A stretch of 64,000 nt of DNA from Spirometra erinaceieuropaei. Its lineage: Eukaryota; Platyhelminthes; Cestoda; Diphyllobothriidea; Diphyllobothriidae. Shown here piece by piece: positions 1 to 11,006 of this stretch (within the stretch, counting starts at the first letter, position 1; every line of letters starts with the position of its first letter). The DNA lies in the NCBI GenBank assembly GCA_902702965.1, contig CACRXP010000699.1:91410-155409 (forward strand). Reading direction: 5' to 3'. A program made the position numbers and the translations under genes. The notes beneath the pieces were generated by a model. That model did not search any database. It had not been told where the DNA came from and worked only from the letters and a program-made list of their open reading frames with translations.

Positions 1-1
1 T

Positions 2-955
2 CAGGCTGAAACCATCGTGAAGGCCTTCGTCAGTCGTTGGGTCGCCATGTTCGGTGCCCCATCCACGGTTACGACTGATCGTGGTGCCCAGTTTGAGTCG
101 GCACTCTTCCAAACGCTACTCAATTTCCTTGGCTGCACACGCATTCGGACGACAGCCTACCACTCCGCTGCCAACGGTATGGTGGAACGTTTCCATCGCC
201 AGCTAAAGACCGCCCTGCGTGCCGTAGAAGACCCAGGAAACTGGTCGGACAACCTTCCTCTTGCACTCCTCGGCATCCGCGCAGCTCTGAAGTCGGATCT
301 GGGCTGTAGCGCAGCTGAATTGGTTTTCGGCACTACCCTCCGACTGCCAGGCGAGATGATCACCCCAACCTCTCGTGGAGCCGACGAGACTCCTGACAAT
401 CTTGTGCACCGTTTGCGGCAATTTATGCTCTCGCCTTCCCCGGTTCCACCTCGAGCTCCAATGACTGAGTCTTATGTCGAAAAAGACTTGGACAAGTGTA
501 CTCATGTGTTCGTCCGGTGTGACCGTGTGCGCCAGCCGCTGGAATCACCATATGAAGGTCCGTTCCGCGTGCTCGCGCGCAACACCAAGACCTTCCGGAT
601 TCTTCGCAGTGACAAGGAGGACGTGGTCAGTGTCGATCGGGTCAAGGCTGCTGTTGCGGAGGAGCCGCCGGACCTGTCACAAGGACAAAAATGTGCTGAC
701 CCCCTAACCCCTGTTCCTCCATCTTCCCTATCCCCTACTCGTTCACCCTGCCCACTGCCTTGCCCTTCCCCTCCCTTGCCCTCTACCCCTCCGTCCCGCA
801 TACTTCCTCTCCCTACATGTCAACAGCATCCAACTGCAACACCATCGTCCACCACAGCACGCAGTCAACCCTCTTCGACTGTACCTCCTGCATACATAAC
901 TCGCAGTGGCCGTCACGTTCATTTTCCCGATCGTTTAGTTACCCATTTTTTCTAG
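2..955 (+). pseudogene. Ty3/Gypsy retrotransposon Pol, integrase C-terminal part (5' end outside window)
   Basis: The open frame enters from the left edge and ends at a TAG at 953-955. It encodes the second half of a retroviral-type integrase core. The frame shows TTDRGAQFES with the second catalytic Asp, then NGMVERFH with the catalytic Glu exactly 35 residues later, the D-35-E spacing of the rve family. The first Asp and the HHCC zinc domain must lie before position 1. A GPY/F-type module follows (YEGPF, about residue 180 counting from the GTG at 17). The last 90 residues are a Pro/Ser-rich tail ending close to a polypurine tract. The element is cut by the window, so intactness cannot be judged, but this part has no stop or frameshift. 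The CsRn1-like clade seen in flukes is my best guess, from overall resemblance only. Confidence 0.85.
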
Positions 956-1000
956 ACTTGTGCATATCCTTCGGCGCCGTATCCCGTCGCCCTCCGGTCT

Positions 1001-1013
1001 AGAAGGGGGGTAC
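1001..1013 (+). other. Polypurine tract of the Gypsy element
   Basis: AGAAGGGGGG lies 45 bases after the pol stop and directly before TAC-TGTGGTGAGG. A purine run immediately upstream of a TG dinucleotide is the usual plus-strand primer and 3' LTR boundary in Ty3/Gypsy elements. Confidence 0.65.
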
Positions 1014-1475
1014 TGTGGTGAGGTACCTGACTAATTTACCTTTGACAATTTAGTCCCATTTCCTTTGACCGCATTGCTTGTTTGAATGTGACGAGAAACG
1101 ACACACCTGAACAACCCGCCTTGCTAGCGTGCTCTGCTGTGGTATTCTGTTGTCAGTCTTCTTAACGTTATAAAATCTCTATATTATTCGCTGCTCCGAT
1201 TTACTTGTTGCATTTAAGGCTAGGGGCTCGTGAGATATAACTCGTTAGTTCGTGAGAACATTACGATTTACGACAGGTGTGGACGGCTGGCGCGGCGTGA
1301 GCTTGCGACTAGGTGGGCCAGTACAACCTCAACGTGTGGTTCTTGATAGGGGTGCTCAGACTAAATAACGTGTGCCTTACTATGATCTGGCCTCAGTGTT
1401 GGTCCAGCGCAACTCCCGCGTGGCCCGTTGTGGAGTCACTATGTCGCAAGCCACCCTATGCCTAAGTTACGCACA
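1014..1475 (+). mobile_element. Probable 3' LTR of the Gypsy element (right end uncertain)
   Basis: The LTR should begin at TGTGG (1014) just after the polypurine tract. A TATAAAA box lies near 1170, suitable as the LTR promoter. Two candidate right ends fit the TG...CA rule: ACA near 1275 (about 262 bp) and ACA near 1475 (about 462 bp). Bases 1384-1460 resemble 61300-61370, which may mean that the LTR stops earlier and a separate repeat begins. The 5' LTR is outside the window, so the boundary cannot be fixed here. Confidence 0.5.
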
Positions 1476-1693
1476 GTGATTTAACCGCAGTAAAGTCAGA
1501 TGCACTCAACCAGGTGAGTCACCAGTGAGCTTCTAGATAAAATTGGCACTTACACACCCCAACATGTGGGACCGACCCCTTTATCCTTGGGTGAATCATA
1601 TCAGCATTTAATGACACTGACCATGAAGGCGACTCTGCAACACTTTGGAGCGCGAAGATCATGGAAGGTCGCAAAATCCTCTGAAATCGCATG

Positions 1694-2820
1694 CGTTCAC
1701 CGTAGCTTCTGAAATTGCGATTGAGGGTGGAACTGCCTGAGTTCAGTTGCCATTCTACCGGAGAAATCCAACTCAGTTTTTTGCACTGGTCGTCATAGCG
1801 GAGGTTAGAAACATACGCGGGGGGCTGAATATCCGTCCTTCGTGCTGAATGTGAATGAACACCACTGGGGGTTGTCGCGTAATTCTGAACTTTCATGCGT
1901 TCTGTGTTTTCGTGCATGACACTGTAACCGTGACTGTGCTTTACTGAACGTTGACAAGAACGTCCAGAAAACGTAGATGGTTAGATTCTTCTTCTTTTTC
2001 TTCTTCTTCCTCCTCCTCCTCCTCCTCCCTCGTCTCCCCCTCCCCCTTCTCCTCTCCCCTCATCTTTCTCCCCCTCTTCCTCGTCCTCCTACTCCTCCTC
2101 AAGCTCCTTATTTTCCTTCTCCCCCTCCCGCCCACTTCCATTTCTTCCGTCCTTTTCCTCGTCCTCCTTCTTCTCCCCTCCCTCGTTCCTTTTCCAATGC
2201 AATGGTGTCACCCTGTATAATGAAATGTAAGTCTCGTGGAGTTCTAGAACCCTTTCCTCCTTTGCCGATGACAGTACTCCTATCTATCCATGAAATCTAA
2301 AGATGTAGCGCGTAGGTTTTACCCCACCAACGCTTGTTCGATAAATGATAAATCAGTGGTAAAGGGCGCTCACCGATCGTTCTTACGAAACTCACTCGTT
2401 CCGTTGTGTCTTATGGGCTCTCTCTCGAGCCCAACCAGCAGCCGCACAGCGGCGCAGGATATAGGCAGAATGGCATTACCGACAAAGTCGCCCTTCCCCC
2501 CCTTGTCTTTGTCGGTAATGCCATTCTGCCTAAATGATGAATCGTCGTACATCGACAGAAAATAATTTCTTCGCCAGGTCTCCTTATTTAGGCCAGTAGA
2601 AACCTATCGGGATTCTGAGATCTTCTAGAGACACGAAATGTTTGTAAGGCAGCGTTATCAACTAATCGTTTATTTTTTCCGTAAATTATCAACCGGCATA
2701 CCATTAGCGGTGTTCTGCTTACCAGGTGTACTGCCAGTTCTAGTTTGAATGAAGTAAAATGTCCGCGGGAACCTACCTCGATGGGCGAATATACGTATAT
2801 TATCGTAGGTGGCACGTTCA
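1694..2820 (+). repeat. Dispersed repeat R1, copy 1, with polypyrimidine tract
   Basis: This matches 15836-16476 and, from 1833 on, 2821-3615. Landmarks in order are CCGTCCTTCGTGCTGAATG, a stretch ending in the CGTCCAGAAAACGTAGATGG motif, about 200 bases of almost pure C/T (1989-2190), then ATAATGAAATG and the GTAGCGCGTAGG motif. The long frames read through the C/T tract (poly-Ser/Leu/Pro) are composition artefacts. The copy is interrupted by the insertion at 2350-2530 and breaks off at 2820, where the second tandem copy begins inside R1. Confidence 0.75.
2350..2530. mobile_element. Small fold-back insertion with 8-bp target duplication
   Basis: The neighbouring copies at about 3325 and 16955 run straight through this site, so they are empty sites. 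Here 181 bp are inserted between two copies of TAAATGAT (2342-2349 and 2531-2538). The insert begins with the GGGCGCTCACCGATCG block found at 37171, 49646 and 53324. It ends with a perfect 24-bp hairpin, 2464-2487 against 2507-2530. It looks like an internally deleted member of the compound SINE/fold-back family: one flanking block is kept and the tRNA-like head and hammerhead segment are missing. Confidence 0.75.
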
Positions 2821-3290
2821 CCGTCCTTCGTGCTGAATGTGAATGAACACCACGCAGTCGAAAGTGGTTGCGTGCGGATGAATTGCATTTTCTGACAAGA
2901 CTGAGGGTTATTACGTTACTCCGAAATGTCGTGCGTTCTGTGTTTTCGCACATGACAATTTAACCGTGACTGTGCTTTACGGAACGTTAACAAGCACGTC
3001 CAGAAAACGTAGATGGTTGTATTCTTCCTCCCCTTTCCCCCTCCCCTTCCCCTCCTCTTTTTCCCCCTCCTCATCCTCCTACTCCTCATTCTCCATCTCC
3101 CCCTCCCTCTTCCCCCTCCTCTTTCCTCCGTATTCTTCCTCGTCATCCTTCTCTTCCTCCTCTCTCTCGTTCCTACTCCAATATAAAGGCATCACCCTGT
3201 ATTATGAAATGTGAGTCTCGTGGAATTCTAGAACCATGTCCTCCTTTGTCCATGAAAACACTCCCATCTATCTGTGAAATTTAAATATGT
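2821..3290 (+). repeat. Dispersed repeat R1, copy 2 (tandem, 5'-truncated)
   Basis: The copy starts abruptly inside R1 at CCGTCCTTCG, 988 bases after the same point in copy 1, or 799 bases if the later insertion is discounted. It includes its own C/T-rich tract (about 3024-3175). It continues without a break into unit A. Only copy 1 has the fold-back insertion, so the tandem duplication came first. Confidence 0.7.
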
Positions 3291-3639
3291 AGCGCGTAGA
3301 TTTTACCCCACCAACGCTTGTTCGATAAATGATGAATCGTCATACCTCAACAGAAAATAATTCCTTCGCAAGGTCACCTCATTTAGGTCAGTAGAAACCT
3401 ATCGGGATTCTGTGATCTTCTAGAGACACGAAATGTTTGTACGGCTGCTAACTACTCAACTAATCGTTTATTTTTTCTGTAACTTATCAACCGGCATCGT
3501 TGGTGCTCTGCGTACCAGGTGTATTGCCAGTTCTAGTTTGAATAAAGTAAAACGTCCTCGAGAACCTACCACACTGGGATAATATACGTATATCATCGTA
3601 GGTGGCACGTTCACCGGCAGGGTCTTGAAGCGCCATCGA

Positions 3640-4240
3640 AGACCCCAACAGGCAGTCGCCGAGCCACCAGTAAGGATGCAGGAGGAGTTCTTACAGAGAA
3701 ATTGGCGATAAAAGAGTCACTTCTGCCTCAAACGCCTTCCTCATCTTCAAACAGGGCTTGCCTGAACGAGGCAAATGCACGCCAATTGGTTCGCCGTTGC
3801 TGAGAACCTGCTGCAGTAGTGTGGATGGATGTTTAGGCAACCAGCTTGTGCAGTTCACAAGTCCTTCACTTTATGATAATCTTTTTGAGGAGGCGACTCT
3901 GAATCTGCAGGCTTCGCTGTCATTCACATGCGAGTGTATTTGGGTCATGCGGTTGACTGCGTTGCACATGTCGCTGGTACTAAAAGCGGCAAACCGTAAA
4001 ATCTCTCACCTGCGAGAAATGTGTGTGCAAGAAAATGCCTTTAATTTTCTGCCAGAATGATGGTTCAGTACCCCAACGTCACCAGGAGGTCTGTTTCAGG
4101 AATTGACAGAATTCCAAGCCATGAATTTTAGCCCACCCTGATAACTTGAAGCGCGTCTGATTGTTACTATATCGAACATGCGCTAAGGAGTAGTTGCTAA
4201 AATGTCCTCATTTGCCGCTCACTTAATTACCGATTCGCGC
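3640..4240 (+). repeat. Repeat block with an unrecognised 100-codon frame (unit A copy)
   Basis: The frame at 3758-4060 starts MPERGKCTPIGSPLL and is matched in unit B at 17389-17661, where it is shorter. Inverted, more decayed copies lie at 48410-48770, 48840-49230 and 50570-50790. I recognise no domain, signal peptide or catalytic motif. Cys residues are fairly frequent but do not form a zinc-finger spacing. Because it exists only as part of a repeat, with stops at different places in the copies, I treat it as a repeat segment and not a gene. Confidence 0.6.
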
Positions 4241-4339
4241 CTGCAACAAAAAATAAACGTGGGTGTACGTAAAAGCAGCCATTGATGGCATGATGTATCA
4301 GATGGTTGTCTACCACAGGTTTTCCTAAGTGCGCATGTG

Positions 4340-5460
4340 CTCTAATAGACCCAGTCGCTAAGTTAATGTGTAAGTGCAGTGTGAACAGTGGAGGCGAGTG
4401 TGGTTTGGGGACCCAAGCACTGGTTCGCCAGTTCCTGTGCGATGGATTCGCAAGTGACCAGCCACGCCTATGCGTGACGTGAAGGTGAGATCACAATGAG
4501 GAGAGGTATGGGCTGAGTCCACATCGCTGCTGGTGAGGGTGATAATTGAAAGCGCGTCAGTATTGTATGCGGTAATGACGGGGACAGGATCTTCCGCAGC
4601 AGGTGTTGAGGCGGTGGCACAGCGAAGGCCCACGCGCATGCGGTCAACCAAACCCCCTGTTCCACAATGTGAACTGATCAGGACTTTGCACAACAACCTG
4701 CGCGCAATTGCTCGTGCCCCATTAGGTGTGCGGGCCTTTGAGGCCATGTTAAGAGGGAGCCAGTCTGTCAGACGGTCATCACAAAAACACACACACAAGA
4801 TGCCTGAATTACCGCCTCAGTTGACAACCTTCGCAGCCACGGCCTCTGCCGCCCCGTGACAGATGCAAACGCGTCAGACTGTTTATATTGAGGAATACGT
4901 GCCGAGACCGTCGACCTCACGCACCCTTTCCACGCCCAGACACCAGTCCATTGTGCGCGCCGGTCAGACGTCAGATGTGGGGGTGGGCGCAGTCGTTGTA
5001 GCAGCTAGAGGGCCCATCTGCGCACGCCGTATGCACCACCTGCCTCCACAGATGCACACTCCAGGATTACACACAAAAGGGGGGAAAGTGGCTCGAATCT
5101 CACATGTAGTAAAGGAGCTCCATGGAGAGAGAGGCGCCGATAGCCACACTTCCCGCTTACAGTAGAGGTGCCGGTGATGTGGGATTTCGGAGGTGTTCTT
5201 GTGTGATGCATGTGTTGGTGGGGCGATGTGTGGTGTGTGGTCAAGTCCGCAGTGATATACTGCAGGCTATCATGGATGCACACGTGACCGGATAGGCCAA
5301 TGCAATGGCTGAAGCAGATGCAGGCAGATGAACTGATGACGCCTGCTGTCTGTTGGTGTTTCAGGAGCTGGTTGGCCAGTCTCCGTGCAATGGATTCGTG
5401 AGTGACCGACCGGCATAGTGTGTGAGATGGGCGTGTGATGACAGTTTTGGCGTGTTAATC
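4340..5460 (-). pseudogene. Antisense LINE fragment: degenerate C2H2 fingers and 3' UTR
   Basis: On the minus strand, 4358-4500 reads as a decayed finger pair: SPHCDLTFTSRIGVAGHL, then HCSHCTYT. The first Cys of the first finger is replaced by Ser. Bases 4840-5270 match the 3' UTR of the LINE copies at 34105-34620 and 44930-45370. Bases 5270-5460 again resemble finger-coding sequence in antisense. These are old 5'-truncated copies of the zinc-finger LINE, possibly two in tandem, now part of unit A. No intact frame remains. Confidence 0.65.
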
Positions 5461-5501
5461 GCCGGAAAGAACATTCTTAGTAATTAATCATTTTTTACGG
5501 A

Positions 5502-5521
5502 ATATATATATATATATATAT
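5502..5521. repeat. TA microsatellite
   Basis: A run of TA dinucleotides. The matching place in unit B (19122-19132 and 19442 on) is split by the insertion that carries a 63-bp palindrome and a hammerhead-like domain. The run therefore marks the empty target site. Confidence 0.9.
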
Positions 5522-5739
5522 TACGGTATAATATAGTACGGTGTAATACGTTCTATGTATACGTTTCATATTAGTCGTAGTACTACTTGTTTTTAGAATA
5601 GGCATTACGTGGTTATTCCGCAGGAGTTGATTGTCTTCGACTCGAGTGTTCATTGAAATTTCGGTTCTAACCCCAAAAAGTCATGTCCCGGAGATTTAAC
5701 TCCAAGTCCTGCACTGAGTAATTTCTGAAAGTATTCACT

Positions 5740-5741
<2 letters not shown>

Positions 5742-5779
<38 letters not shown>
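5742..5779. repeat. TA microsatellite
   Basis: About 19 TA dinucleotides in unit A. Unit B has a much shorter TA-rich stretch here plus inserted SINE and Penelope material (19685-21000). Confidence 0.9.
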
Positions 5780-5782
<3 letters not shown>

Positions 5783-7179
5783 CATAATATGAGATCCTAT
5801 ATATGAGGTCCTAGCCAGAACAGTGAGTGACGTACTGCGGATCGGTAACGACAGTGAAACAGTTGTCTGTGTCTGGTCTGCTGCACTTTTAGCGAGCTGC
5901 CTATGTAATATATAGATATATATAACCGTAGGGTGTGGTTTCTGCAGGCGGCCTGGTCAAGATGCCGATACTTTCGCTCCGAAGGCTTTCGCCTACTTAG
6001 GTGTGCGTATTGTATCTGCCATCACCGCCTGGCAACCAAACATGCTTGTGCTTCTGCTGTTTAAATTTTTGTCACTCGAATCTACATCTCCGCAGACCAA
6101 GGCCCTGAGAAAATGACGTCTCCGCGCCTGCCATCAACACTGGCATTCATAGAGATTATTACTAAATTTCTCCAGACAATAATTTGAATTTTGTGACACA
6201 CCCCGTGAAGGTTTATCCGAAATTCTGGACTGCGTTTTCGATCAAAAATTATTCCTCATATGGGGTTGTAATAGTGGTTATAGTGCAGCATCATCCAAAT
6301 CTGCCTCATCCATGCAGAGATATCGACTGCCTGCATAAACCGCACTCAGCAAAAATGGCTAATTAGGTAGTCGGCACTTTAAGTTAACTTTCAATGGCCT
6401 CACAAATTAAAATCTGCATTTTTAGATGGAAAATGCATGTTTGAATCGGTGTACTTCTCTCCGCTCGGAATGCATGTCGCCTACAAGACAAGGCACTGTT
6501 CGGCGCCCAGCGTTTCGTCCTCAGATCCTGTTTACCTGCAAAACCATCATTCCTATGCACACAGGATGATGGCTACTCAACTACCTGACGAGAAATACAC
6601 CTGTCTGGCTATAGTGCGGTGTACACTTGCGAAGTGCCACGCCTCACTCGCCTTCTCATCTGCATGGACTGGAGACGAGACAGGGCACGGTGACCTATCT
6701 GGTATGTATGATCACCAGACGACTGCTTAACGTTCAGTATTCCACAAAGTACTTGTCGAATAAAATTCTGGTCCCTCTTCCCAACCGTTTGGCAAGAGTC
6801 ATCTACGCACACAAAATTGTCTTTCTTAAAATTGAAATTAATTCGTCAGTGGATGCCGACCCAAATGCGGAAAATCCATTCAGCACGAAAAGTAGATTAC
6901 GGAGAGTTGTACAAATATGAGATCTGGATCCATATGAAAACCCCTGCCGCATATGGGACTACGGAAAATTGAACATTATTTGTTGTTGTGATAGTTCCGG
7001 CGCTCGATAGCCTTATTTCTAATCACCAAGACTCTGGATTAGGAAGTGGAATGAATCGCCGCAAAGTAGAAAAACGAAGTGAAGAGGAAATGAGATCTGT
7101 CACCAAAACTACGCGATGACATGTGCGGACCATTAGTCGAAATCAAAATTCTTCTCTGCTCTTTTAAGACAAGGATTTG

Positions 7180-7657
7180 GCAACGGTAGGTTCTGTCACC
7201 CCATTTCACAACCAGTAACAGCAATCTCGTGTAATACCGGAATGTCGGTAATAGGGGTTCATCGGGTGGGCATCACCGCGGAGGAGCGAAATTCATACAA
7301 TAAAACTTGGAAAATAGAAATATTTCCGCTTAAATTCTTCTTCAACGCCTGTATATAACAACGGAAGCGAGAGCGTTAATTGAAAAATAATGAAAAGGCA
7401 AATCTTTATAACTATAAAGTAACTGAATAATCTGCCGCCTGAAAATTTCTGACCACCCAGGGACCAATGAAAAGAACAACCAATAGGAGAGAAGAGCAGC
7501 AGGTGCCAAATATAGTAACTGTGAAAATTTGCTGCAGGGCGGCGTGATGCTCCTCCGCGGTGATGCCCACCCGATGAACCCCTATTACCGACATTCCGGT
7601 ATTACACGAGATTGCTGTTACTGGTTGTGAAATGGGGTGACAGAACCTACCGTTGCC
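7180..7657. repeat. Perfect 108-bp inverted repeat with 262-bp spacer
   Basis: Bases 7180-7287 and 7550-7657 are reverse complements with no mismatch found by eye. Unit B has only the left-hand version (about 22428-22535), and it differs from unit A at many positions. The right arm in A is therefore a recent inverted duplication or a product of gene conversion. Confidence 0.85.
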
Positions 7658-9179
7658 GAAACATGTGAAATGTGAAACGTCGTTTTTTTCTGAGGTCGTT
7701 CCGGAGCTCGGTAGTCTCATTTCGAATCATCCAGGCTCTGGCTTAGGAAGTTGAATGAATCGCCGTACAGTTGGAAAACGATGTAATGAGAAAGTGAGAT
7801 CTATTATAAAGTCTATGCGATGGCATTTGCAGGACATCAGTCGACATTAAAATCATACCCTGTTCCTTTTAGACACGGATTCCATTCGTATCCTTGCCAT
7901 TTTCATAAAGTTAATTCCTCAGGTGCTGTGTCGCACCACAGAGTAAACATTATTCACCTCAATCTAGTTAGAAAACAAACTAAAATTACTTGTGGATGAA
8001 CAGAGGGGAGGCATAGTGCGCAGATTCTGCATCCTTAAATTGACCTTCGGATTAGCCGGGTAACGCGCGACCTCCGTCGACTGCGTCGGAACGCTTCGAA
8101 TCAGCTTGGGGTCAGTCAGGTCAGTCTAAAAATCGTGTGGTTAAAACTGCCGTTCAACCTCTTGTTTTCGCCACGAATGTAAGACATTGTTGACAAACTC
8201 GAGAGATACGCGTCTCACACGAGAGTGCACTCTGGTGGCAAATGGGCCTACTTTCTGTCCGACTGCGTCTCCAGTCGACGTCCGTAACGCCAGTCAGGAA
8301 TTAGAGCAGTCGACCGCGTCCTCGTTACCCGCAGACCTCGGGACCTCATTTCAATAGAGTTGATAGACGGGAGATGACGGGGAGGGGAAGAATAGCGGAA
8401 GCTGGCCTCGAGCATATCTTGAACATGAAAGCTTCGGGTTGTTGGCTCCATTCTGGAGTCTGTTGCCGACTCCGACGCATTGAAAAAGGATCACGTATGA
8501 TGCTGCAGCAAAATATATCTGGCCTGACATTCGCATTGAATATCTAAACCAATTAACATGCCATTGCGTAACTCTTTTATGCGACCGCAAAATGGATTCG
8601 AATGAAGAATAGTCATAGATCGGTTAATACACAGTAGCATATCAGATTTTCGGCGAACACTCGTAACATCCACCTCCGCCTAACACACTAGTCCTTAAGT
8701 ACTACTTAAATAGCGCATATATCGGGGCCGACTTATGTGGACGCGTGAACAGGAAATGGGAATAGGTACGCCCAGCCGCACTACTAATGGTGGACTTGCG
8801 CAAAATTTCGAAAGGAGAGAAATCTTCCCTTGTACTTATTCCGACAATAAACCCACATGAAACTAAACTGCTGTCCGAATTTTTTTGTGCATGTAACACG
8901 GAAGACGAGCTCATTAGCTGTGTCAGCAACATTGGTCCAAATCCTACACCAGAAGTCTGACCGGCTCAGATAGTGCACTGACGCTCCCACATCGTATGAT
9001 CGGGGCCGGGTGTGGCGGCACACCTAGGAGCGGTCCTGGCCGCGGAAACCGCCAATACTCGCCTCCAGGCTTTTTAGTTATGTGTTTACAAAGGGCCCAT
9101 GTAAGAAGGGGGGAGAGTGCGGCAAATGCTGTGAAAGTCTACTATAAATTAATTTTCATGTAATTCGACTGTTCGACCG

Positions 9180-9490
9180 TCATTTCAGACGATTTCCAAC
9201 GTGTGCTACACAGCAAGGTGCAGCAGACACGGTGACTTGTGCGTGAATTGGTTTATTGTGTTAGTAGAATTGCGTAGCATCTACCGCTCTCTCTCTCTCT
9301 CTCTCTCTTCCCCACTCCCCCAACTGGACCCGGTGTCAGGACAGAGTCAAGAAGACCGGAGGCGGGATGGGCGCAGGTGGATGACACGGTCGAGCCCGCA
9401 CCTTGGCGCTCCACTCCACACAACCTGATCCACACAGCAAATGACCAGGTATTTGGCCAACAATAACAAAACAGCAACAACAACCTAAGA
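9180..9490 (-). repeat. LINE 3'-end fragment, antisense, with CT microsatellite
   Basis: The block contains GCATCTACCGC, a CT run (9287-9308), the core around GACAGAGTCAAGAAGACCGG, and a tail ending in AACAACAACC. Read on the minus strand it matches the end of the LINE 3' UTR at 45600-45770 (sense). Other copies in this orientation are at 26510-26750, 33740-33960, 54530-54730 and 60980-61190. Confidence 0.7.
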
Positions 9491-9829
9491 GGAGTCAGAA
9501 GGACGATGATGACTGGAGAGCCATGCCAAGGGTGTCCAGCGGTGGGCTAACGTGACGGACTTAGTAGGTCACTCGCTTACCTGCAGGTGTAGACTACGCC
9601 TAGCGACCAATTGTTCGTATCAAACTCTCATATGCGGCTCCCCGAAGCTAGGTTCAGCCTAGCGGCCACACCCCGGTAACCGCCTCGACGGGTGGGCTAA
9701 ACCAGGTGAGGGTATTCGCGTGTGCATCTCCGCGAACGGTTATCTCAACTTCGCTGGCCGGATGGCTCTTTGCATCGGCATCGTCGATACAAGGCTCCAT
9801 CTGGAACACAGTAGGAGGCCACAATCAAG

Positions 9830-10220
9830 TAGGCGAACGTTGCTCTGCTGCCTTTGATTCACTTGTTCATGTTTGCCTGCTCTCTGTAGGCTTTCGTGTC
9901 TTTCCTTGTTAAAAACTAACAGCAGTTTTGTTGAATTTCCTCTGTTGCTTTTGCTTCCTGCTGTTCTGCCTGCTAGCTAAATGCCGTCCTTTTGATTTTG
10001 TTTGCTCACCGCTTATAATTCAACAATTAGTTCAATCAAAGAATGACGGGAAAGGTCTCATTTTATCATCCTCCACTTCAGCCTACGGCAATGTCGCAAG
10101 GTTGTCCCAGAATCATTCGGTCGTTCACTAACAAAACAAAGACCTGGCCCGTAGTGGAGTTCGGCAGCCGCTAACGCAATTCCACAGCCCTATTTAGGGT
10201 TAGAAAAAGTGGGGAATTTT
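9830..10220 (+). promoter_or_regulatory. LINE 5' UTR/promoter-like region (solo copy)
   Basis: This matches 27620-27990, which leads into a LINE, and the reverse complement of 35530-35940. A motif ATTCGGTCGTTC...GGCCCGTAGTGGAGTTCGGCAGCC is shared with the tandem 5' monomers at 59640-60040. No LINE coding sequence follows here. The sequence turns into unassigned DNA at about 10220. Confidence 0.55.
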
Positions 10221-10578
10221 TACCGAGTGCGCCTTTTCAGGCGGCCGAGAAGAAGGGCATTCAAAACGTAACAATATGTCGTGTCTGAAATATTATGAGA
10301 TCATGCTGCATGATAATCAATATGACAATCTTACTTAAGTAATCTTTGCTTTTCGAAACCGCACTTGAGAATTTCGGCCAACATTTCGTGTGATCAGTCA
10401 CTGACTGTATTAATTATGTGAGCCTGGTAGTCATCTGGTGGATTTTAGATTGCTTGCTTAGGAAATCCTACCTGAACAGTCCATTTTCTGCATCAGATTT
10501 TATGGATTCCGTACTTCGCAGTAGGCTGGGCGGGTAACTTAACCCAAATGTGATTGCACTCACAACTCCAGGTGGTGG
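10221..10578. other. No recognised feature
   Basis: AT-rich sequence between the solo LINE 5' region and a tRNA-like sequence. No long frame and no match to other parts of the window was noticed. Confidence 0.5.
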
Positions 10579-10660
10579 GGCCTCGTAGCTCAGGTAGTCG
10601 GAACTTTGACTCTACTGAAGCCTCGCCTCTGCTGTCGCGGTTTCGAATCCCACCGAGGTC
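10579..10660 (+). tRNA. tRNA-like sequence (tRNA pseudogene or SINE head)
   Basis: GGCCTCG at 10579 can pair with CGAGGTC at 10654-10660, with one G-U pair, as a 7-bp acceptor stem. Box A (TAGCTCAGGTAGTCGG) and box B (GGTTTCGAATCCC) are good polymerase III promoter matches. An anticodon-like arm with a seven-base loop centred on TCT can be drawn with wobble pairs. The T stem has two mismatches and the variable region is about 15 bases. A tRNA-derived pseudogene or a SINE head is more likely than a working tRNA gene. A covariance-model scan would decide. Confidence 0.4.
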
Positions 10661-11006
10661 GCCGAATTCTTTAAAATCATTCGAATCTGCAGAAATACGC
10701 CTATTAATTATGCGAGAACCTGTTAATCAGCTCTTTCCGTCTCACCGAATCCACTGTTTCGTGGGTTTCGCCTCTGTTTTTGACCCTGCCCATGGTGACC
10801 CCCGCCCTGTAGGTGTCAGATGATATGCATGCTGGAGCCCTTTCGATGCAGCTAAGGATGAGAGCTAGAGAGAGGGAGGAATTCGCTTTACTTTGAAATC
10901 ATAAATTCAAAATTTTCAGGAAAAAATTGGCTCCATTCACTATGGGCAGTAAATAAGTTAATAGATTATTCCAGGGTCAAAAAGTTTAACACAAAAGGAA
11001 CGATTA
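10661..11006. other. No recognised feature downstream of the tRNA-like sequence
   Basis: This may be the body of a SINE headed by the tRNA-like sequence, but no second copy was found in the window to define it. Confidence 0.4.

Larger units (their letters stand above)
3290..9830 (+). repeat. Long repeat unit A
   Basis: This multi-kilobase block recurs colinearly at about 16905-27060 (unit B), inverted at about 36000-42170 (unit C), and partly inverted at about 46020-49230 (unit D). Shared landmarks in order are a segment with a 100-codon frame (3758-4060), an antisense zinc-finger/LINE 3' fragment, TA microsatellites, a segment around 6180-6990, a segment around 7700-9130, and an antisense LINE 3' end. 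Similarity is high by eye, with copy-specific insertions. No coding function is recognisable in most of it. It may be a degenerate composite of old insertions that has been copied as a block. Confidence 0.7.

Noticed and set aside
1951..2300. Long frames across polypyrimidine tracts (also 2966-3214, 16164-16472, 28088-28339)
   Set aside because: They are poly-Ser/Leu/Phe/Pro readings of C/T-rich simple sequence, open in several frames at once, with no domain.
5325..5360. CTGATGACGCCTG as a hammerhead start in units A and B
   Set aside because: No GAAA at a suitable distance and no flanking stems. It is antisense zinc-finger sequence.
10579..10660. Functional tRNA-Arg gene
   Set aside because: The T stem is mismatched, the variable region is odd, and no flanking terminator-like T-run was checked out. 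Kept only as tRNA-like.
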